From assembly GCA_000320545.1 (NCBI GenBank), contig ADNK01000127.1, positions 1 to 57,917 of the forward strand: a DNA stretch of 57,917 nt, given 5' to 3'. The stretch is from Bigelowiella natans CCMP2755. Its lineage: Eukaryota; Cercozoa; Chlorarachniophyceae. The translations under genes and the position numbers were made by a program. Positions 13,185-25,774 of this stretch are shown in pieces; within the stretch, counting starts at the first letter, position 1, and every line of letters starts with the position of its first letter. Under the pieces are notes generated by a model. That model was not told where the DNA came from, made no database searches, and worked only from the letters and a program-made list of their open reading frames with translations.

Positions 13185-13723
13185 TGTTCCACCGGAGCTA
13201 AGGTTGCCGGAAGGGCTGTTAGTGCCAATTTGGGAAAACAACAGTTATGACACGCGATTTTCACTTGAGTATTAGTGGTGACCGCAAACGGGCAATAAAT
13301 AACCTCAACTCAACCTCACTTTTCAATCCGAGAAAAGTGCCCCTCTCTTCCCGACTGTATGATGTGGGTTTTGCAGCACCATCCTCGTCAGAACAAAAAC
13401 TGTCGGGAATTCAGCACGTTAGCCTTCAACGACAACCTCTGCTTCTTTAAATTCGACCGCAAGGATAAAATGTTATGACGCACAGCATAAATCCCCTGTT
13501 TTCCCCCTGAATTTTATGCTTTCTGGTAGCGCATCCGATCGATCGTATCTCCCCTAGCATCATCGAAACCTCTACCACTCCCCGGCGACGATGCCGTGAG
13601 TCTTGCCTATTCATCTCATCTTCAAGAGGTAAAGCTTATAACACCCATTTGTATCATCTCTCTCACCATGAAATGACCTGAATTCTTTTTGCAGCTCAGT
13701 GACCGTTGCCGTAGTTGGAGCAA
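13185..13723. other. Intergenic region between divergent genes
   Basis: This stretch separates the start of the receptor-like gene (minus) from the small Cys-rich gene (plus) and presumably holds both promoters. A 67-codon ORF at 13247-13450 has no recognisable feature and I do not call it. Confidence 0.5.
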
Positions 13724-14396
13724 ATGCTGCCGGATAGCGCGAAGAAAATAATATTCGTATTCTTCTTTGCCTTTATTGAGCAGGTTAGAGCTATTTAGTT
13801 TCGCTTAATTACTGTTGAGGAACTGATGGCAAACTTTTTGTTCGAATCTCAGTGCGCTGCTTCAAATGCATCAGATATATGTTGGTGCAAATGCTGCTCT
13901 ATGGAAAATGAATGCGAGCAAATCACCTTTCCAGTGAACGGATGTGGAGGCAGCTGCGACAAGGCATGTCATGAAATCACACAGATTGCGTTTGTGATCT
14001 TTTGCTACCGTTTAGAGGTGCCTCCCCCGCCAATGTCACGTTTATATCGCAATCGCATTCCATTAGGGTGTCTGCAAGGAACGCTTCCCAGAAAGATGTG
14101 ACGTCACAGAAATATCTGCCCTCTGTGTCGGTAAAATGAAGTGCCATAAAACTTTAGGCTGGATGAATATTTATCATCTAATCTCGTGCGAAATGAATAT
14201 TAGAACGGGACAGCATTTGGACAAAGGCAATGGTGCTTACTTTCATCGTTGTAGCTGCTATGCTTCTTACCGTAGCACTCCTCTCACGCTATGTAAGTGT
14301 CTACAGAATTAATTTGAATATGATATATATGGTAAAAATAATATCCATAATTCTTAGATTTCCCCGTTAAAAAGAGTGGTGGCAATCTTCAGATAG
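13724..14396 (+). CDS. Small Cys-rich secreted or single-pass membrane protein, spliced
   Basis: Exon 1 (13724-13783) encodes a 20-residue signal-like peptide with a FVFFFAF core. A 69-nt intron with GT-AG ends (13784-13852) joins it in phase 0 to a Cys-rich exon from 13853, which starts CAASNASDICWCKCCSM and has about ten cysteines in the first 45 residues. A further Cys-containing exon is likely from about 14067 (VCKERFPERCDV). An exon around 14230-14292 encodes a membrane span (VLTFIVVAAMLLTVALL), followed after an intron by a short basic end (ISPLKRVVAIFR) and a stop at 14394-14396. So this is a short secreted ectodomain, probably disulphide-bonded, with a C-terminal anchor. I do not recognise the family. 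The middle splice sites are uncertain. Confidence 0.5.
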
Positions 14397-15412
14397 CATC
14401 TCAATATCTCAGTGAAACTGTGCGCCACATTAGCTTGTATAAACTTAATCACGTGTTGGCAAAGACCACGAATTCAGCACTCATACCGTTTATCCCGGCA
14501 ACCACAGCATATGAAATTAATCAATTAAATTGAAGTCTATTCGAGATAGGTCTTCAATGATGCGATGTTGTCACAGGCCTGCTACAATATAAAGAGCTCG
14601 CAGTACGTTGTGCTGTTTGTGCTAGTAGTAGATTTCATCACGAATAATGCAATACGAAGAGCTTATGTACAGATGAAAGTATACGTACGTGTACGTAGCA
14701 CATGGGCACATGCAGGTCGTTGTCATAGCACTCCTCTATCATCTCTCGCGTTTTGTCGCATGCGCGATGCGGCAGCCCACCTGCTAGCTACGACGCCAGC
14801 AGCGCTGCAGCAGAGTCATCGCATCTGCTATGCTAGCTCATGCATGCTAGCATGTCATTGTGCACATCACTGGATCATTCGTTGCTTTGATCATCACCAA
14901 CCAAGCTCATTGCGCGTGGCCTGAAGGCACGTGCTAGCGTGGTGCCACACCAACGTCCGTCTCACATCACTGGATCAATCGTTGTCGTTCATGCTTTGTT
15001 GTGATCATTGCTAGTCAAGCTTGTGCGTGGCCTGAAGGCACGCATTGCCATGCCAACATCGTGTTGACTTCAGAACATGTGGGCTGCGACAGAACAAGCC
15101 ATCTGAAAACAAAAATTCATGCTTGCAGAGCAGCGCGCATGCTTTGCAGATGCCAGCGTAACTGAACAATGAACAATGAACAATGATGACGAACTACATT
15201 TCCAAAATGTTGCAAGACACTGAAGCTGTGCAAAAAAATGTCGTATGACAGTTTTTCTTGGTTATTTTCCGAATAAAATTTACAACACCTCATAAGATTT
15301 CATCCAATGCACTACTGCCCATGATATATGCTAAAATCGCTATTCTTATGAGGTTTCCCTCCGCAACAACTCCACAACACACGGCGGCTTGTTCACCACC
15401 TCCCCAAGCCAA
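14397..15412. other. Intergenic region with an imperfect tandem repeat
   Basis: No convincing gene is seen. A 119-codon ORF (14565-14924) has no domain and overlaps repeats. GCTAGC/CATGC dyads like those near 7,000 recur at 14,780-14,850. The right part contains the promoter region of the ABITRAM-like gene. Confidence 0.5.
14865..15042. repeat. Imperfect tandem duplication
   Basis: Positions 14865-14931 and 14965-15042 both begin CATCACTGGATCA and both end GCGTGGCCTGAAGGCACG, with small insertions in the second copy. It is a two-copy noncoding repeat just upstream of the ABITRAM-like gene. Confidence 0.85.
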
Positions 15413-16069
15413 ATGGAAATTTCCGGGGAGCAGAACACGGCCAACGAGGGGGGCGAGGACTTGTTCCCTTATGATCCAAAGTCTAACAACATTCCAGAGG
15501 ATATCATCGAGCGGTACTACTCTGAGTACTTCTTTGTTGGTGGAATCGAAACTAACACTCCAAAAGCTGGTAAGTGCTGTGACGGGGGTACGTTGATTGG
15601 CATCAGCCATGTTTTCACACGCGATCTGGGCTCGTATTATTTTTCAGGGGAGCAGCACCTTGATCAGTATGCGCAACTACACTCAAATGGACTCGTGGTG
15701 GTAGGAATTGCTCCCGGCCATCCCCTCCTCAGAGATGGCCGGAAAGTGCGGAAGGTAGAGTGGGATTTCAAGGCCGGTTCTAACAAGGTAAGCGGTAAGA
15801 TGAAGAAGGGGGGGCTTGTCTGCTACCCTCACACGCCAATAGCCACAGTATATTGCACGGATAATTCCGAATACTCGATTCTAGCGGGCGTGATGGGAAA
15901 GCTAGTGGAGGTTAACGACCAACTAGCTGCCAACCCAGAATTACTCACTGAGGAGCCCCGGCATCGTGGATACGTTTGCATTATAATACAGAATAAAAAG
16001 CAGAAGGGGAAAGTAAGAGAGAAACTTCTAGCCTCTGGGGAGTACAAAAAACTTCGGTCCTTAAAATGA
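15413..16069 (+). CDS. ABITRAM: ABITRAM/Simiate (FAM206) family protein
   Basis: Two exons (15413-15569 and 15648-16069) give a protein of about 192 residues, close to the length of animal ABITRAM. The family signature is easy to see: an N-terminal ERYYSEYF block, then LHSNGLVVVGIAPGHPLL, NKVSGKMKKGG, a YCTDNSEYSILAGVMGKLVEVN block and a GYVCIIIQ strand near the end. ABITRAM is a small actin-binding, nucleus-associated protein in animals with a barrel-like, GcvH-like fold. The 78-nt intron has GTAAGT and TTTTCAG ends, is a multiple of three and has no stop codon, so unspliced RNA would add 26 residues at a point where homologues have none. I chose the ATG at 15413 over the in-frame ATG at 15389 because it gives the more usual length. 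Confidence 0.85.
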   Translation: MEISGEQNTANEGGEDLFPYDPKSNNIPEDIIERYYSEYFFVGGIETNTPKAGKCCDGGTLIGISHVFTRDLGSYYFSGEQHLDQYAQLHSNGLVVVGIAPGHPLLRDGRKVRKVEWDFKAGSNKVSGKMKKGGLVCYPHTPIATVYCTDNSEYSILAGVMGKLVEVNDQLAANPELLTEEPRHRGYVCIIIQNKKQKGKVREKLLASGEYKKLRSLK

Positions 16070-16826
16070 TGACAGGTCACATCGACCACAATAAAACAAA
16101 ATGAAAATAAGACGAAAAATTATATGAAGTACAATTTCTTCATTCACAAAAATGCACCTTTACCCTCGACGTCTTTGCAAATCGTGGGAATACAATTTAT
16201 ACTGCTCTGTGCAAAGAAACAAGCTAGCATATGGGACTCATTAATATGCCAGCCAATCGTCGTCACTGTTGCGATGTCACTGCTCCCCAATGAAGAAAAC
16301 ACAGCCGGCGTAGTACGCGTGCGCGACGTACACACACCCGCAAGGTCATGCACATGTCTAGATGTGTGGGCGCAAAATGCGTATGTGATAGTCTAGTAGC
16401 AATTCTCTATATGTATGATGCACGAACGCATTACAATAAATGGAACGCATGCACGCGCAAGGCCATCTATAGCTAGCTACCCATCGTCATTGCTATGTCA
16501 TATACGCTATGATGATACGTGTCTCGGTACTAATTAACACATCTAGATGCATAGGTCATGAAGGAGCATAGTATATATCACAAATATCCTGATGACAATT
16601 GACAAGATTTAATCACTTCATTAAAGCCGCATTATGCACAGCTACATAAGGATGACCATTGAACAAATTTAATTGATTTATTACATCCGTCTTACATCCG
16701 TCTCATCTAGTCATATACACCCTGATGTAGTGCAAATAGATTTATTGAAGCCTGAAGTGCCTGACGCTTTACAAAGTCTCTTTGCTGTAATGGCTGGTAG
16801 CTTAATACCGAAGCCGTCATCACACG

Positions 16827-16867
<41 letters not shown>

Positions 16868-16904
16868 TATTGATGCATTGTGTGTGTGTGTGTGTGGAGA
16901 TGCT
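16070..16904. other. Intergenic region between convergent genes
   Basis: It holds the 3' flanks of the ABITRAM-like gene and the second NHL gene. Two related sequences near 16,590-16,625 and 16,648-16,690 share a GATGA(C)AATTGA...TTTAAT core. A TA run (about 16,829-16,858) and CA/TG runs follow. No gene is seen. Confidence 0.5.
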
Positions 16905-19312
16905 TAGTGTCTAGAATAAGTCTTGCTCGTCATCGTGTCCCTGGAGTCGATCTCCACGACCTGCAAATAGGAAGACGGGCATGTGATCAACCATGCGGAC
17001 AGTACCGATTCATCAACAAAGCACACTAACTATGCGGGTAATACGTGTGAGAAAAGAGGGATACCTTGACGGTTTTTCTTCCGTATCCGTGGCTGCTTGA
17101 TCGCGCCAGCACCTTCAGTGTGGTATAAACACATCCACAATCAGCATAATCTCCATCACTCGCCAGAATTCCATCTATCTCATCACCCGAAGATCTATCG
17201 TCTCTTCCCTTCACCCCAGTACCTTTCTCGCCTTCTTTCCCGCCATTATCTCCTCCAAAGTCATCCGAGGGCATTGAGCTTTCCGACTCCTCAGAGGTGT
17301 CGTAGATGACCCTGGGCTCCCAATTCGATGCCTTCATGGGCGGCGTGTACCCGTACTTCGGAGGCTTTTTCCCTGCCGCTCTTGCCGCCTTTAAGCATAA
17401 ACTTTTAGATTACTTAAGCAAATGCACATTACATACAGAGTTGCGGAGCAGCTTTCATAAAGTTTGTTTCTTCTTTGTTTCTTCTCCTTCTTCTTCTTCT
17501 TCTTCTTCTTCTTCTTCTTTTTTGTTTCCATAACACTTGCCTTTATTTCGTCGTCGGCATGGTCGAGATAATACTTTAAACCTTCACGAGACATGGAGCA
17601 AGGGGGGGGGGGGAGAACGGGGGCGTAAGCTTAGGAATTAGCTGAGGGGGTGATATTGTGAGAGGAGAGGTGGAGAGCTGCCTCTAGACGGTACCTTTCC
17701 TTGCAATCTGCTCAAAGGAGAGAATTCCAGGTTCTCGGAGCACGTTCTCATTTAAGTCGACCCTGCCACAAGAATTACGATACATTAATAAGAGGATTTG
17801 CAGAGGGGCGGGAAGACATGAGGAGGCAAAGAGAGAGAGAGAAGAATAGGGGTGAGTGGATGGAGAGACCCGCGGGCAAGCTGGCGTTCCCTCGATTCCA
17901 TACTCTCCTTTACTTCTAGTTGCTGGGGGGGAAAATAGTCAAGACAAAAAGTTATAATACAGACAACAGCATGTCACTATTCATTTAATGCAGTTTGCTT
18001 CATTCATCTTCTTCTCCTCTTCTTCTCCTCTATCGTACACCCTCAACTTCCCCCCTCGCTGCTCCCCTGAAATCAACCCCTATCTCATCACCGTTTTGTG
18101 CATCCGCATGTATGTGGCAAATCGATCGGCAGACAGCTTATCAGGGTCAAAACTGTACGAATGGGAGACGAGAGAGAGAAAAGAAATAGGGGGGGGGGGG
18201 GGGTTGATGTTGTAAGTCATCTTTTCACTCGCGGACGCATCGTCAGAGTAAGTATTTTTATTGCTGATGATATATTGTACGAGTGCTCATATTTGATATG
18301 TGAGTGTGTTTGTACGGAATCTCATCTTCGTCCCACTTGAGCCTGCGTAGGTGGGATGAAATAGGGGGTTGGGGGGAGGGAGGGGGATAATGACGTCCCA
18401 AGAAATCATATGACTCATACTAATAATGACAAAGCAAGTAACTATATAATAGCACGGGGGAGAGGAGGAGGAGGAGGAGGAGGAGAGATGAGAACGCTAA
18501 AGATAGAAGTAAGGAAAATGTAGTACCACTCAGGCCGCCTATCACGTATATGACGAATGAACCCTGGATCGCTGTATCTAACGAAAACATTGATGAAGGA
18601 GATTGAGAAGGCACGCCCCATTCCTCAGCTATCAGACAAATGGATTATCAGCAGCAGGAGGAGGGCGGGAGAAGGGAGGAAAGGAAGGAAGACTCCTTGA
18701 AGAAAACATCAACATTGGCATGAGAGACAGGATTGCTTACGGGCGCTTTTCGATGCGTTTCAGCTTGAATTCCCAATTGTCTGCAATGTACAGCTGCGGC
18801 GGTTCTTCTTCCTTTTGAGACTTTTACGTTACAATCACACACACACACACACACAGGAAACATATACACACAGAAATGTATCACTACCTTACATTTTATT
18901 GGGTGTTTGTGTGAGTATCATGCTCGTGTCCTCGAGCAGTTCGGACTTCAATCGTCGGTGCGTACAAATAACCGCTACCATCTCCCTCTTTCTCTCCCCT
19001 CCCCCCCCCCCCCCCCTCTCTCTCATATACACACACTACCGGTGCGAAAGCCAGGGCGCTGGGGCAGTTTAGAACCGCAGCCAACGGAAGGCCATCCACA
19101 CAACCTGTATTCGCCCCATATCATAAATATTCCAAATGAGGAGGCGGCGGGGGGTGGGATTAGGCCATCAGCAGCACGCTAATACGCAAATAATCAGCAT
19201 GTATAGACGCGACGGTGTGTAGAGTGGACGAATGCGTATTTATATTGATGATGCTGCTGAACTCGAGGCAAAGACAACAGCTCCCCGGCACAGTATTATT
19301 TCACACAGGATT

Positions 19313-19345
<33 letters not shown>

Positions 19346-19761
19346 CGCGTTCGTTGCGTATGCCGACGTGCAGAGAGATGCTTCCCATTGGAGTTATCTT
19401 AATAACATGTCCGTGGATGATGAGGAGGAAGAGGCAATGATGAGATGATCTTATTAACAAAGAGCGTTGGGGATATAATCTTGGAACTCTTTCCGGCATC
19501 AATCCCCCCCCCCCTCCTCTCTCTCCCTCTCTTTCTCTTTTTGTTTCTTTCTCTCTCCTCTCTCCTTCTCTCTTCATTGCATTGGAAGAGGTGGAAAGAG
19601 AGGAGGCACCTTTCGAATGACTGACGCAAATTTGTCCGTCCAGTACACGTTGGAAGCAGCGTCGGTCGTGATACCGAAGTTTCTACCGCGGTACTGGCTA
19701 GATATAAGGCGCTGATGAGCACCCGAGGAGGAGGAAGAAGAAGGGGGGGTAAAAGAGCGAG

Positions 19762-19813
<52 letters not shown>

Positions 19814-20059
19814 AGCCGGATAATAAGAGGGGGGGTAAGTAAAGAAAGAAGAAACTATGAACGCTGTGATTATCATCATCATATCCATGGTATGCGTTGA
19901 GGGAGAGACACACACAGAAGTAGTAGATTGAATGGTATGGCTTATTTGCTCTGATGATGCATGATTGTATGATTTTATCGCACTCCTCGAAATTTGCCTG
20001 CCTTCCTTTCTTCTTTACTGGCATGTCATTTTTAATATTATGCTGCTTGTCACTTCTTT

Positions 20060-20103
<44 letters not shown>

Positions 20104-20118
20104 GTCTCTCTCTCTCTG

Positions 20119-20166
<48 letters not shown>

Positions 20167-20924
20167 CCGCTTCTCCTCCCCCTCCCTCCTTCCGCACTTC
20201 GTTCTCCTATTCACACAGCAGCAGCAGCAGCAGCAGCATCAGTATGAGCACCTTATGATGTACTGGCGCCATATCAAACATAGGGCCTGTAAAGCTTTCC
20301 TGACACACTACCGTCGTTGTCTGGTATATCATCATATCGTCGTCATCGTTGGCAGAATTATCAATTCCATTGCTAGTATCCCCACCCCACACGCAAACAA
20401 ACACACACAAGATAGAGAAGAGAAATAGAGAGGGGAGAGAAGAAGAAGAAGAAGAAGAAGAAGAAGAAGGGGCAACAACGAAGACTGGCTGAAAGATTGA
20501 GAGGAAAAAGGAGGTGAGGAGGAGTCGAGTAACGAAATCAGTCCTCCTCCTCCTCCTCCTCCTCCTTCTAACCTCTATACAATGTGTGTTCTGGACGAAA
20601 AAGCACGGATGATTGAATGATTGCCATGTGATCACACGGCTATCATAGCATCATCATCTTGATGCCTCCGTTTATGCAAGTTTGACCCAATGGCGTACCC
20701 TACTCCTCCCCCCGTCCCCATGAGTACCTCTCCACTGGGTGTGATTTTGCGTATTGAGTAGCGCTGAAGCTCTCCCATGTACACCTGATGATTTAATACA
20801 ACAGACACGCACACACACACACACACACATAAATATAATATAATATGTATATAATCATGCTCTCTTGAACGATATGTCGACATGCATTTTATGTGTCTGT
20901 TGTCTGCCTCTCCACTCGCAGATG

Positions 20925-20958
<34 letters not shown>

Positions 20959-21830
20959 GAGAGGGAGAGGGAGAAACAGAGTGCTGAGTAGTGTGCTTTG
21001 GACAACATTTCCATGTCCATCGACGGCCAAGGGAGATGGCAGCCAGAATAAAGCGGCCGAGCCTTGTTACGCACACACACACACACACACACACAAACAC
21101 AAACACAAATGTGCTCGAAAAGATGTTCCTCCAAGATATCCCTTCAAAGCCACTAGCAAGCACATATCCCTACACGCCCCTTTCCCCCCATACCTTTTCC
21201 GTCTGGCTCTCCAAGAGCTCTTTTGAGACGAAATGGAAACTGTTCTAGCCTTTTCCTCTCCTTGATGATAGCAGCAACGATCAGGGGTGATATACCCGAT
21301 CAAAACACGAAAAGAATAATAATGGGACTCTCAAATGCGATGGAGGCCGCATCTCAGAATGGAAAGCAAGTAGTAGTGAGAGGAAAGATTATAGCAAATA
21401 ACTCACTTAAAAAGACTGATGCTGTCATTTTCATTCACACACATGTACGCACGCACGCGCAAACGTAACGTGCATACTACGAAAGGAAAGCACGTGTCAT
21501 GTAATGTCATCAACATCACTCACCACTTTTCTCTTTGCAGTGGCCGATCCCGCCACAGTGACTACCTGTGCATAATATGTACCAGATTGTAAGAAGGAAA
21601 GAAGGCGGTGTTGGGGGGGGGAGTGGGTGTAGCGAAGAAACAGCGAGCGATGAGGAAAAGATGCATTCATTTAAGAATTTCCATAGAACATTGAAGCATA
21701 GTGTGAGGATGATATCATCATCAGCATACATTACGTCATCTGCGACTTACAATACCTCTTGGGCTGCGAATCCTCCTGTAGAAGGCCCAGGCAGCCTTAT
21801 AATCTTGCGAAGAACGTTATTCGTGCTGTC

Positions 21831-21863
<33 letters not shown>

Positions 21864-22164
21864 TCAGCGACAACGGCGTGAAGAATTGCGAAAGAAATAG
21901 TAGAAAGGATGGAGATGAATACGATGATTGTAGGACACCTCGCTCCCCCCCCCCCGCCCTCTCTCTTTCTTATACTCGCTGGCGTAGATTTACATACGAT
22001 GGTATACTACTCCGCATCATCCAACATATCTACCTATCCGCTACAAAGATATTCCCAGTGGTAGGATCCCATCCCACCCCAGCAGGATGGCTACGAAAGG
22101 ATGGTGACAATTGATAGGAAAAGTGTGAGAGGAGGGGGGTGGGGTGAGAGCATATGGAGATAGC

Positions 22165-22209
<45 letters not shown>

Positions 22210-22879
22210 CCTTATCTCTCAAATTGCATGATGGGAGGAGGGAAATGGTGGTGTTTGTTGCAGAGTGATATATCGTTCGTGTTGGCTCTTTCTCATGTGA
22301 ATCGTCGTTATCTTCGCCATCTTCCTCTTGTGCAGTTATACTAGGTGTGATCATTTCGGGGAATCTAGGCGGAGGAAAGACGCACGGGCGAGAAAGGGGG
22401 ACGATAACAACTACTAATTGCGTGTGGTTGTGGCAACTTGAATGTAGCGCGTGTGGGCGTGCCGTCCCGTTTCCCTAGTGGACACGAAGAAGTAGCAGTA
22501 GTAAGAGGGGGGGGGAGGGAGGGGAAAGGCGAATATTCAGAAACCAAGGACACGAGATTTAAGATTGAGGAAAGTGCAATAAAAATGAAATATGACGGAG
22601 GCGACGATATAGGTGCGAAACTGCATGTGCACGCACACACGCAAGCACTTACGCACAATCTCTGCATTTCAAGTAAGATGATGTGATCTTTTTTACACCA
22701 ACATCAAATGCAAAGAAGTGCTTAACATACTGAAAATATGTGCGGCTACTATGCATGCAAAAACTGCAACGTGGAAGAAGCACACACCAACAGCTCCTCT
22801 CCCTGCGATGGTGGTAACCTGGTGAAAGAGAACAGCAAGCCACCGTGCAAGGGAGTAGTTAGCGCAAGTTCAGGTACGC

Positions 22880-22936
<57 letters not shown>

Positions 22937-23563
22937 AAGAGAGAAATTATGGTTTATTCATCCCCTTCCCCCCCCCCTTCCGATGGATTGAAATTCGCTG
23001 CTGCATGGCTACATTCAGTTAGTTCTGTTGGTTTGGGATGGTGGAGTAACACCTCTCCATCAGGCTGCACCCGCCTAATACGCTGGTTGTGCGTGTCCGA
23101 AACAATGGCTAGATGATGATGGAGGCGTGTGTACACAGCAATCAGCTTTTCACCAAATTCTCTTCTTCCAGGAGGATGGATGCAACGTGTATATGTGAGA
23201 TATAGGAGGGGGGAAGGGAGGAAGGAAGGGGGGGGGGCGGCCGTGCTGTACTACTACTACTACTACTACTACTACTGCTGCTACTGCTGCTACTACACCT
23301 GAGCCATCCCACAGATCCGCAGTGATACAGAAATACTCTGAATCGTATTAGAAACAACATGTGGGAAGACGATTTCCGGTAGACTGTTGATTGATTTGGG
23401 GAGGGGGGGGGGTTACCGCCAAAGATAGCGTTCGTTCCTCTGCCGTCTTGGAATTGCTTGATGTTCATCCCGTGCCAAAGGGGAAATGGCAGTCTCCGCC
23501 TTCGACCGCACACAACACATGCAACACACCATACTCATAAGAGAAGGCGATATGTTACACACA

Positions 23564-23635
<72 letters not shown>

Positions 23636-24556
23636 TCATGTGTTGTATTCTGAGGTCTTACCCTGCAATGGTGGTCACCTCCCCGTTTACCGTGTCAACA
23701 CGACGGATTCGTCTGCGTTAAGGGGGGAGAGCAAGGGAGAGAACAAACCACGATGATGCTAGTGATAACAGCGACCATTGAATGTAGCCATAATGTCTGT
23801 GTATGTGCCCGCACGTGTGCGTACGCGTATGTTTCTCTGCCTACCTGCATTCGGTATCTGCCACGAGAATACCACCCCTCCCATCATAGGCAATAGTAGA
23901 GAAACTCTGCCAAAGATCATATCATCACATCACGTCGCACGGGGTGTGGAAATACAGAGCAGCAATAGCATGCACCACGGGCCATCATGGTAGTCATCTC
24001 GAGCATGAAGAGATATTATTATTATTAGTAGTAGTAGTAGTACTTGGAGGTTAGCGTCGGTGGCAAGGCCATCAACTGGATCGGTTCGGTTGTTCCGATT
24101 TCCTCCGGCAAACGTCACCACCTGGCGATGGTGAATTGCCCATTGGCACGGAAAAGGGGGAGGAAGAAATGAGAAAGGAGGGGGGGAAGAGAAAGATGAT
24201 GCGGGGTGATGGTGGATTAATTATCAACTTAAATCGCTTTCTCTTCGGTCTATTCTTCGTGCGTTCGAATACCCGAAAAACAAAGTCCTTTATTTCCCCA
24301 TTGCATGTACGCGCGCACACACGCACACACATACACACCCCGATCATCGTATTCTCAATGTATTTCTTCTATATATCACCATGTCCCATTTCGCCATATC
24401 TCTGACTCTATTGCGGCCATTTGGCGAAGGGTGTCCTTGAGGAGGGGGGGGGATCGCTGGGTGGAAACGAGGAGGAGCACCAAACTTGCTGCCGTGCATG
24501 TTCACGAATTCTGGAAAAGCAGGAACACCAGGCACATTGCACAGTTTGTGTGTTTG

Positions 24557-24617
<61 letters not shown>

Positions 24618-24689
24618 TTGTGTGTTCTTCCCGCATCTCTCTGCTTCGAAGGGCAGCGTCGTCAATTTGTCCTTGTCGTACCAACTTTC

Positions 24690-24724
<35 letters not shown>

Positions 24725-25774
24725 GCTCTGCACGTTTGTATCACCGTTCTCCCCATTTATTCTTAGCGTTTGAAGGTCCCTCTGAGCATCCATGACACCT
24801 TTCTGTAGATGATGTACCTTGAAATCTAGTAAGTAGGCGAATAATTAATGAGGAGTAGGAGAGAAGGGAGGGGTACAAGAGGAGAGAAGAAGGTCATGAT
24901 CACGACGATGCTGACGATGCTATAATCAATCAGCACCAGGAAGTTTAATGCTCAGTAATAATACCTTCGGAGCCATCATCAGATAGCCTATACGTGTACT
25001 CGGTTTGATCCTGCTGCTGCTGCTGCTGCTGCCGCGTGGCGTTCTTTGCTCGCTCTAATTCCTTCCATTGAAGTCCTTCCTCCCTGCCTATAATTTCGTC
25101 CCAATATGCACCGCGCGGAGGGAATGGCCTGTCTACCAAAGTCTCCCCCGCTATTGTTTTCGATCCAGAATTGAGAAGCAGGTCCACCTGTAAATCGATA
25201 ATGGAGAGAGCGGGGTTTTTTTGGGGGGGGGGGGGGGGCATATTTATCGAAGAGAGCGGTACGAAGGAAGATACGAACAAGCGTAGGCAAGCTACACTGA
25301 TTTGTAAATTTTCGTAAATTTTCGATGACGATGGACTGTTTGGGCGTTAAAGACGCACAATACTACTTATCTAATATGCACTGTGTGTGTGTGTGTATGT
25401 GTGTGTGTGTGTGTGTGTGTGCTTGGATGAATGTAAAGAGTACAGCGAGGAGCAGGGACCCGTACCTCATTGTTAGTGGCTGCGCGCAGCTTTCCAAACA
25501 GCGTAGTGTTGAAGGACACAGTCTTTGGTTCATCACTGTCGCTCCCCCCCTCGGCACCCTCATCCTTATCGACTCCAAGCTCTTTGAGGACTTGTTCGCG
25601 TCGCTGCTCGTGGGATTCACGGAAGGCAGGGTGCACGTCATCATTGAAAGAACATCGAGCGAATCTATCCACCTCATCCTTGGAGCCGCCACGCAAACGG
25701 CAGCAGCAGGGGGAGGAGGAGGAGATCGGAACGGACGCACGAGGAGGGGGGGTGCGAGGAAGTGTGGCACTCAT
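16905..25774 (-). CDS. NHL-repeat protein, many exons, with polyQ and polyN tracts
   Basis: The first exon starts at 25774 (MSATLPRTPPP) and joins in phase 0, across an intron ending near 25,190, to an exon reading VDLLLNSGSKTIAGETLVDR with a polyQ run (25012-25031). A later exon near 24,800-24,680 has a long polyN run. NHL-type blades then follow: VVTFAGGNRNN...DGLATDA (24,120-24,045), RIRRVDTVNGEVTTIAG (23,715-23,662), IVSDTHNQRIRRVQPDGE (23,105-23,050), DGTPTRATFKLPQPHAI (22,475-22,420), GVGWDPTTGNIFVADR (22,085-22,040), VVTVAGSATAK (21,560-21,525), YSIRKITPSGEVL (20,770-20,725), FGITTDAASNVYWTD (19,680-19,635) and LYIADNWEFKLKRI (18,800-18,755). C-terminal exons include NENVLREPGILSFEQIARK (17,750-17,695) and an acidic Ser-rich part (17,330-17,070); the stop is near 16,905. 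These pieces suggest a cytosolic NHL propeller protein of unknown function. It may be two genes, and intron borders are mostly not resolved. Confidence 0.6.
20063..20163. repeat. Compound microsatellite (TA)n-(CT)n
   Basis: A TA run of about 19 units is followed directly by an interrupted CT run, inside an intron of the second NHL gene. Similar compound tracts lie at about 23,556-23,632 (CA then TA) and 24,557-24,622 (TA then TG). Confidence 0.95.
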
